NCBI GenBank assembly: GCA_023437485.1
Contig: JAEZGB010000095.1
Location: 1 to 12,151 of the forward strand
Direction: 5' to 3'
Length of the DNA stretch: 12,151 nt
Source of the DNA: Bacteroidota bacterium
Lineage (GTDB): Bacteria; Bacteroidota; Bacteroidia; Flavobacteriales; Flavobacteriaceae
Positions 7,273-12,151 of this stretch are shown here, in pieces (the first letter of the stretch is position 1; each line of letters starts with the position of its first letter). Position numbers and translations under genes: made by a program. The notes below the pieces were generated by a model that saw nothing but the letters and a program-made list of their open reading frames with translations, ran no database searches and was not told the DNA's origin.

Positions 7273-8067
7273 ATGAGGAAATTATTTTACGTATTGGTGG
7301 CCCTGGTCTTGCTCACAGGTTGCAGTGAATACCAGAAAGCGCTCAAGTCAGAGGATGCCGATGTCAAATATGCCGCGGCGGCCCAGATGTACGAAAAACA
7401 AAAATATTCGCGTGCCATCCGGCTTTTTGAGCAGATTGCCGCCAATTACCGCGGAAGGCCGCAAGCCGAGCAGATGTACTACATGTTTGCTCAATCTTAT
7501 TATAAAACCGGGCAGTACTATTTGGCCGGATATCAGTTTGAGACTTTCGTGGCCGGTTATCCGCGCAGCGAACATCTGGAAGAAGCATCGTTCCTATCGG
7601 CAAAAAGCTATTCAAAATTATCGCCTGTTTATAGCCGCGACCAGACCGATACCTACAAGGCCATTGACAAGCTTCAGGCCTTCATTGACCGTTTCCCGGA
7701 TTCGCAATACCTTGCCGAGGCCAATGAGACCGTAAAGACCCTGCGCGAAAAGCTTGAGAAAAAGGCGTTTTACAACGCAAAGAATTACAACAAAATCTAC
7801 GATTACAAATCGGCTCTTGTGGCCCTGGAAAATTTTATCATCGATTATCCGGGGACGCCCTACAAGGAAGAAGCACTTTATTACCGCCTGGATTCGGCCT
7901 ACAACCTTGCCATCAACAGCATTCCTTCAAAAATGGAAGAGCGGTTGCAGCAGGCCCGGGCCGCGCACGCCACGCTGATGAAGTTCAACCCTTCGACAAA
8001 ATACAAGGAGCAGGCTGACCAAATGCTTGTCCGTATAGATAACGACCTAAAGCAATACATTAAATAA
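7273..8067 (+). CDS. bamD: Outer membrane protein assembly lipoprotein BamD
   Basis: BamD is the periplasmic lipoprotein that works with BamA to insert beta-barrel proteins into the outer membrane. The 264-residue protein begins with a short basic end, a hydrophobic core and a good lipobox (LLTGC, lipidated cysteine C17), so it should be anchored to the outer membrane. The mature part is helical with tetratricopeptide-like repeats. Family features are SRAIRLFEQI (about 46-55), QMYYMFAQSYYKTGQY (about 67-82), a repeat with FVAGYPRSEHLEEA, and FIDRFPDSQYLAEA. Length fits the family. It is the first gene behind the promoter at 7203-7232; the A-rich bases before the ATG are typical of this phylum. 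Its stop shares one base with the next start (TAATG). Confidence 0.93.
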   Translation: MRKLFYVLVALVLLTGCSEYQKALKSEDADVKYAAAAQMYEKQKYSRAIRLFEQIAANYRGRPQAEQMYYMFAQSYYKTGQYYLAGYQFETFVAGYPRSEHLEEASFLSAKSYSKLSPVYSRDQTDTYKAIDKLQAFIDRFPDSQYLAEANETVKTLREKLEKKAFYNAKNYNKIYDYKSALVALENFIIDYPGTPYKEEALYYRLDSAYNLAINSIPSKMEERLQQARAAHATLMKFNPSTKYKEQADQMLVRIDNDLKQYIK

Positions 8068-8390
8068 TGAGCATGGATTTAAAGAAGACCACGGCACCCG
8101 TTAATACGGTTACCTACAACAAGACCGCGATTGAAGAGGGGACCGGCAACATTTATGAAGCCATCACCATCATGGCCAAGCGTGCCAACCAAATCAATTC
8201 TGAAATAAAAAAGGAACTCACCGAGAAACTCGAGGAGTTTGCCACGTATAATGACAGCCTTGAGGAAATCTTTGAAAACAAAGAACAGATCGAGGTTTCA
8301 AAGTACTATGAAAAGCTTCCCAAGCCCCATGCCCTTGCAGTGCAGGAGTGGCTTGACGGCAAGATTTACCACAGGGACGCAAGCCTGTAA
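8067..8390 (+). CDS. rpoZ: RNA polymerase omega subunit-like protein (Bacteroidota type)
   Basis: This 107-residue protein is the form annotated in flavobacteria as RNA polymerase omega, the small subunit that helps assemble beta' and stabilises the enzyme. The omega-like core is NIYEAITIMAKRANQI (about residues 28-43), comparable to the RFxLVxxAakRARQL helix of other bacteria. The rest is divergent: a charged helix with EIKKELTEKLEEF and a C-terminal segment with EKLPKPHALAVQEWLDGKIY that the E. coli protein does not have. Start could be ATG 8067 (sharing the final A of the bamD stop) or ATG 8073, which gives the MDLKK beginning commonly seen in relatives. A single base separates it from coaBC. 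The family call is firm; its role as a true omega rests on this lineage's annotation rather than on strong similarity. Confidence 0.82.
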   Translation: MSMDLKKTTAPVNTVTYNKTAIEEGTGNIYEAITIMAKRANQINSEIKKELTEKLEEFATYNDSLEEIFENKEQIEVSKYYEKLPKPHALAVQEWLDGKIYHRDASL

Positions 8391-8391
8391 G

Positions 8392-9597
8392 ATGTCAGTC
8401 CTGCGCGGAAGGAAAATATTGCTCGGGGTCTCAGGTGGGATCGCGGCATATAAAATGGCTGCGCTGGTAAGGCTTTTGGTAAAATCGGGCGCCCGGGTTC
8501 GTGTTGTCATGACTCCGGCCGCCCGTGATTTTGTTACACCCCTGACGCTTTCCACCCTTTCCGGCAATCCCGTTCATTGGGAATTTTACGAGCGGGAAGA
8601 TGGCGCCCAGTGGAATAACCATGTCGAGATGGGCCTTTGGGCCGATCTCATGCTCATTGCTCCGGCAACGGCAAATACGCTTTCCAAAATGGCTAGTGGC
8701 AATTGCGACAATCTCCTGATCGCGTGCTACCTCTCGGCCAAATGCCCGGTTTACTTTGCCCCGGCGATGGACCTGGATATGTACAAACACCCCTCGACGC
8801 TGGAAAGCCTGGATACCCTGACCGTATTCGGAAATAAAATGATCCCTGCCACTTTTGGAGAACTTGCCAGCGGTCTGGTGGGCCAGGGGCGCATGGCCGA
8901 ACCTGAGGACATCATAAGCTTTATCGAGAAAGACCTTGAAGCCGGCCTTCCGCTCCGGGGCAAGAAAATCCTTGTAACCGCGGGCCCTACACATGAAGCC
9001 ATTGATCCGGTGCGCTTTATCGGGAACCATTCGTCGGGAAAAATGGGGTTTGACATCGCTCGTGAGGCCGCGTCCCGGGGCGCCGGTGTTATTCTGGTCT
9101 CCGGACCGGTGGCATTGGAGGTTGATGATCCGAATATCCGGCTGGTCAGGGTGACATCGGCACAAGAAATGCTGCTGGCCTGCCAGGAACATTTTCCGGA
9201 TTGCGATGCTGCCGTGGCCGCCGCCGCAGTGGCCGATTTCAGGCCTGTAAAAGCTAAAGCCGACAAGATCAAGAAGGAGGACGCCCAATTGGAAATCAAA
9301 CTGGAAAAGACTACCGACATTTTGGCCTGGATGGGGGAGGTCAAAAAAAATCAATTTCTGGTTGGTTTTGCGCTTGAAACTGAAAATGAATACGGGAATG
9401 CCGTAGCCAAGATCAAGAAAAAAAACTTAGATTTGATCGTTCTCAATTCGCTTCGGGACCCCGGCGCCGGATTTGGCCACGCCACCAACAAGGTTACCTT
9501 TATCAATAACCGGCTGGAACCGCAGGCCATGGAGCTCAAATCAAAAGAACAGGTCGCCAAAGACCTGATTGACAAAATTGCCGCCCATTATGAATAA
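8392..9597 (+). CDS. coaBC: Bifunctional phosphopantothenoylcysteine decarboxylase/synthetase CoaBC
   Basis: CoaBC joins cysteine to 4'-phosphopantothenate (CoaB, CTP-dependent) and decarboxylates the product (CoaC, FMN-dependent) in coenzyme A synthesis. I place the start at ATG 8392, one base after the omega stop; the frame stays open to 8239, but that stretch lies in rpoZ and is not CoaBC-like. The 401-residue length is typical. CoaC part: GVSGGIAAYK (12-21), catalytic H77 in NNHVEM, APAMDLDMY (123-131) and GELASGLVGQGRM (156-168). CoaB part: linker then KKILVTAGPTHEAID (191-205), GNHSSGKMG (211-219, N212), AAVADFRP (278-285) and KIKK (292-295, the essential lysine region). The residues matching E. 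coli Asn125 and Cys158 are D127 and S160 here. The end overlaps porD by 8 bp. Confidence 0.96.
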   Translation: MSVLRGRKILLGVSGGIAAYKMAALVRLLVKSGARVRVVMTPAARDFVTPLTLSTLSGNPVHWEFYEREDGAQWNNHVEMGLWADLMLIAPATANTLSKMASGNCDNLLIACYLSAKCPVYFAPAMDLDMYKHPSTLESLDTLTVFGNKMIPATFGELASGLVGQGRMAEPEDIISFIEKDLEAGLPLRGKKILVTAGPTHEAIDPVRFIGNHSSGKMGFDIAREAASRGAGVILVSGPVALEVDDPNIRLVRVTSAQEMLLACQEHFPDCDAAVAAAAVADFRPVKAKADKIKKEDAQLEIKLEKTTDILAWMGEVKKNQFLVGFALETENEYGNAVAKIKKKNLDLIVLNSLRDPGAGFGHATNKVTFINNRLEPQAMELKSKEQVAKDLIDKIAAHYE

Positions 9598-10474
9598 ATT
9601 GCTTATCTGCCTGCTTGTGTCGGCCGCGTCATTCGCGCAGCAACTCAACTGCACCGTAACGGTAAACGCTGAAACCATTGCCAACGCCAATCCGCAAACG
9701 TTCAAAACACTTGAGAACTCGCTTACCGAGTTCGTGAACCGCACGGATTGGACGGGAGAGAAATACGAGCAGCACGAACGGATCAACTGTTCGATGTACA
9801 TTACATTGAGTTCGTTTGGAAATGGCGATACCTACACCGCATCGATTCAGGTGCAAAGTGCCAGGCCCGTACACAATTCCACGTATTCCTCGCCGATTCT
9901 GAATTTTAACGATAAAGACCTCAGTTTCCGTTATGTAGAATTTGAGCGGCTGGTGTTCAACCCGACAAGTTTTGACTCAAACCTGGTCTCGGTAGTGGCC
10001 TTTTACAGCTTCGTGATCCTTGGGATGGATGCCGATACTTTCTCACCCGGCGGCGGGACTCCGTGGTTTGAGGTCGCGCGCGAGGTGGCCAACGTTGCCC
10101 AACAGGGCGGTTATAAGGGTTGGGCCCAGGCCGATGGCAACCAAAACCGCTATTTCCTGATCAACGATCTGTTATCACCGACGTATTCGCCGTTTCGCGA
10201 CGCGATGTTTGAATACCATTTTGAAGGGATGGACATGATGTCACGCGATCAGAAAGCGGCCAAGGAAAAGATCGGGCAGTCACTGCAAACACTCGCGCAA
10301 CTCTACTCGGTAAGGCCAAACGCGTTCCTGACCCGGATTTTCTTTGATGCCAAAAGCGATGAAATAGTTTCAGTTTTTTCAGGTGGGCCCTCAATTCCCA
10401 TCACCGGGATTGTTGACAATCTCAACAGGATTTCGCCGTTGAATTCCTCCAAATGGTCGCGCATCAGGTTTTAA
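9590..10474 (+). CDS. porD: Type IX secretion system protein PorD (DUF4835)
   Basis: This is a 294-residue exported protein of the DUF4835 family, called PorD and linked to the type IX secretion system that carries proteins across the outer membrane in Bacteroidota, often for gliding or surface enzymes. ATG 9590 gives a clean signal peptide (hydrophobic core LLICLLVSAASFA, cleavage probably before QQLNC); the frame opens further upstream only into coaBC. The family pattern is easy to follow: LNCTVTVNAE after cleavage, VQSARPVHNSTYSSPILN (about 85-102), AFYSFVILGMDADTFSPGGG (about 134-153), GWAQADGNQNRYFLINDLLS (about 173-192), EYHFEGMDMM, and FFDAKSDEIVSVFSGG near the end. The start sits 8 bp inside coaBC, so translation is likely coupled. 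Its exact step in secretion is not known to me. Confidence 0.85.
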   Translation: MNKLLICLLVSAASFAQQLNCTVTVNAETIANANPQTFKTLENSLTEFVNRTDWTGEKYEQHERINCSMYITLSSFGNGDTYTASIQVQSARPVHNSTYSSPILNFNDKDLSFRYVEFERLVFNPTSFDSNLVSVVAFYSFVILGMDADTFSPGGGTPWFEVAREVANVAQQGGYKGWAQADGNQNRYFLINDLLSPTYSPFRDAMFEYHFEGMDMMSRDQKAAKEKIGQSLQTLAQLYSVRPNAFLTRIFFDAKSDEIVSVFSGGPSIPITGIVDNLNRISPLNSSKWSRIRF

Positions 10475-10483
10475 TTCGGGCCC

Positions 10484-12136
10484 ATGCTGACCTCGCTCCA
10501 TATACAGAATTTCGCGCTGATTGACCGGCTGTCCATTGACTTTACCGGCGGTTTTTCAATTATTACCGGCGAGACGGGCGCTGGAAAATCCATTTTGCTC
10601 GGAGCGTTGGGGCTTGCGTTGGGCAAACGTGCCGATACCACCTCATTGCGGGATGCTTCGGCAAAATGCGTCATCGAAGCTCATTTCTCCATTGCCGATT
10701 ACAATCTTCAGCCGCTTTTTGAAGAGGCCGGCCTTGATTATGACCCCAATACCATCATCCGGCGGGAAATACTTCCGGGTGGGAAATCACGCGCTTTTGT
10801 TAATGACACGCCTGCGAACCTGCAGTCGTTGGCCGAATTGTCGTCAAACCTGATCGACATCCACTCACAGCACGAAATGCGCTCACTGTCTGATTCGGCA
10901 TTCCAATTCAGGGTTTTGGACGCGCTGGCGGGCAACTTTCAAATTCTTGAAGCCTACCGCCAAAAACTTGCCCAATACAAAGGCTTTCTCGCCGAGAAAG
11001 AAGATTTGACCGCGCGTTTGGCCGAAGCCGCCCGGGAGAGCGATTATCGTGAATTTCTGCTCGCCGAATTGACCGATGCCAATCTCGATGGAATTGATCT
11101 TGAAGAACTTGAAGGCGAAGCATCGGTGCTTGAAAACATGAGTTCCATTTTGGAGCAGATGGAGCGGGGACGGTTGTTGGCCGAAGACGAGCAGGCGGGG
11201 TTTATGGCACCGCTGGCCGAGTTTCGCCAAGTGCTATCCAAACTGGCTGCCTATTCAAAAGCATATAGTGAATTCTCTCAAAGAGCTGACGCGGCCCACA
11301 TCGAATTGCAGGATCTGGTCTCGGAACTGCTTCGGCAGGCATCGTCGCTTTCGGTAGATCCCTTGAGGCTGGAGCAGATCAATATGCAATTGCAGGCGGT
11401 GTATAACCTGCAGAAAAAACATCAGGCGACTGCGGTTTCCCAGCTTGTTGAAATACGCGAAAACCTCAGTAGGCAGGCTGATCTTGACGCAGGCCTTGAA
11501 GAGCGGATCGGCCAGATTGACACCCAATTGGCCGCCCTGGAAGATGAACTGGCCGGGCTCGCCCAAAAAATTACATCATCGCGGATTCAGGCCGCTCCGG
11601 AACTCGCCTCAAAAATAGAACTCACGTTGCACTCGGTGGGAATGCCGCATGCGCGTTTCCAGGCTGCGGTTTCGCCTGCGGGTAAATTCCTGCACAATGG
11701 TTCCGATAAAATCGAATTTCTGTTTGCCGGAAATAAGGGTTCGGAGTTCGCGCCGATGAAAAAAGTTGCCTCGGGCGGCGAGCTTTCCCGCATCATGCTG
11801 GCAATAAAATCCCTGCTGGCGGGATATGCCAAGCTTCCGACCATCATTTTTGACGAGATCGACACAGGCGTTTCAGGTGAGATTGCCGATGCCATGGGCA
11901 ATATCATGGAGCGGATGTCGGCTACCATGCAGGTATTTGCCATCACGCATCTGCCGCAAATTGCCGCCAAGGGAAGCCATCATTACAAGGTGTTCAAACA
12001 AGTTGTGGAAGGCACGACGCACTCGCGAATTTCCTTGATCCAGGGCGATGACCGGGTACGCGAGATAGCGCAGATGCTATCCGGCTCCCAGGTATCGGAA
12101 TCAGCCATAAATCACGCCCGGGCGTTGCTGGACTAA
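10484..12136 (+). CDS. recN: DNA repair protein RecN
   Basis: RecN is an SMC-like ATPase that helps repair double-strand breaks by recombination. The 550-residue length is normal for the family and the gene is complete. The N-terminal ATPase half has Walker A in GETGAGKSILLGAL (29-42). A long helical region rich in Glu, Leu, Ala and Gln (about 150-380) should form the antiparallel coiled coil. The C-terminal half carries the ABC signature SGGELSRIMLAIKSLL (from 430) and Walker B IIFDEIDTGVSGEI (D457, E458), followed by the switch histidine in ITHLPQIAAKG. The ATG lies 9 bp after the porD stop and starts MLTSLHIQNFALID, the usual RecN beginning. It is the last gene seen in the operon; only 15 bases follow, with no visible terminator. 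No LexA-type operator is apparent in the short gap, so expression probably follows the upstream promoter. Confidence 0.97.
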   Translation: MLTSLHIQNFALIDRLSIDFTGGFSIITGETGAGKSILLGALGLALGKRADTTSLRDASAKCVIEAHFSIADYNLQPLFEEAGLDYDPNTIIRREILPGGKSRAFVNDTPANLQSLAELSSNLIDIHSQHEMRSLSDSAFQFRVLDALAGNFQILEAYRQKLAQYKGFLAEKEDLTARLAEAARESDYREFLLAELTDANLDGIDLEELEGEASVLENMSSILEQMERGRLLAEDEQAGFMAPLAEFRQVLSKLAAYSKAYSEFSQRADAAHIELQDLVSELLRQASSLSVDPLRLEQINMQLQAVYNLQKKHQATAVSQLVEIRENLSRQADLDAGLEERIGQIDTQLAALEDELAGLAQKITSSRIQAAPELASKIELTLHSVGMPHARFQAAVSPAGKFLHNGSDKIEFLFAGNKGSEFAPMKKVASGGELSRIMLAIKSLLAGYAKLPTIIFDEIDTGVSGEIADAMGNIMERMSATMQVFAITHLPQIAAKGSHHYKVFKQVVEGTTHSRISLIQGDDRVREIAQMLSGSQVSESAINHARALLD

Positions 12137-12151
12137 GATAATCAGCTATAT

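Noticed and set aside
8239..8391. A possible 51-residue N-terminal extension of CoaBC
   Set aside because: The stretch overlaps rpoZ in another frame, is rich in Arg, Ser, Lys and Pro, and precedes the normal CoaBC start at 8392.
8431..9354. A 307-codon open frame antisense to coaBC
   Set aside because: It is fully covered by motif-bearing coaBC, and its product is rich in Gly, His, Arg and Phe with no family features.
9569..9589. An upstream TTG start for PorD
   Set aside because: It adds seven residues before a good signal peptide and lies in coaBC; ATG 9590 gives the normal signal sequence.
1..12151. CRISPR arrays, tRNA/rRNA genes, insertion sequences or phage genes
   Set aside because: No regularly spaced repeats, no cloverleaf-like sequence and no transposase or integrase motifs were seen; coding sequence covers almost the whole window.
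12137..12151. A terminator after recN
   Set aside because: Only 15 bases remain and they show no hairpin followed by a T run; the terminator, if any, lies outside.

Overview
The window looks like chromosomal core sequence from a member of the Bacteroidota, most likely Flavobacteriaceae. The evidence is the gene set: a PorD-type (DUF4835) type IX secretion protein, a short lineage-specific RNA polymerase omega-like protein, a DUF6913 gene next to dapA, and a 5'-nucleotidase split into two genes. An exact TTG-N19-TAnnTTTG promoter of the Bacteroidota type and the weak, A-rich ribosome binding regions agree with this. By eye the base composition is close to half G+C, which is high for a flavobacterium. 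I see no mobile element, CRISPR array, tRNA or rRNA.

Layout. (1) Positions 1-4096, plus strand: the 3' part of ligA (its start lies before the window), then three adjacent paralogous membrane proteins that resemble the YhhN/TMEM86 (lysoplasmalogenase) family. The genes overlap or nearly abut, so they probably form one operon. (2) Positions 4070-5742, minus strand: two ATGA-coupled genes that carry the two domains of a UshA-type 5'-nucleotidase, with the substrate-binding domain gene first and the catalytic metallophosphatase gene second. The second gene overlaps the last membrane protein gene tail to tail by 27 bp. (3) Positions 5789-7191, plus strand: a DUF6913 gene ATGA-coupled to dapA (lysine/diaminopimelate synthesis). 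(4) Positions 7203-12136, plus strand: a clear promoter, then bamD, omega-like rpoZ, coaBC, porD and recN with gaps or overlaps of at most 9 bp. This is a compact housekeeping operon joining outer-membrane assembly, transcription, coenzyme A synthesis, type IX secretion and DNA repair.

Most of the window is ordinary core genome. The points most worth following are the YhhN-like triplet, in which copies 2 and 3 replace both candidate catalytic aspartates of copy 1 with amides (Asn and Gln); the split nucleotidase, whose halves appear to use different export signals; the DUF6913 protein, which has a stretch resembling part of family 9 glycosyltransferases; and Asp/Ser replacements at two active-site positions of CoaBC.
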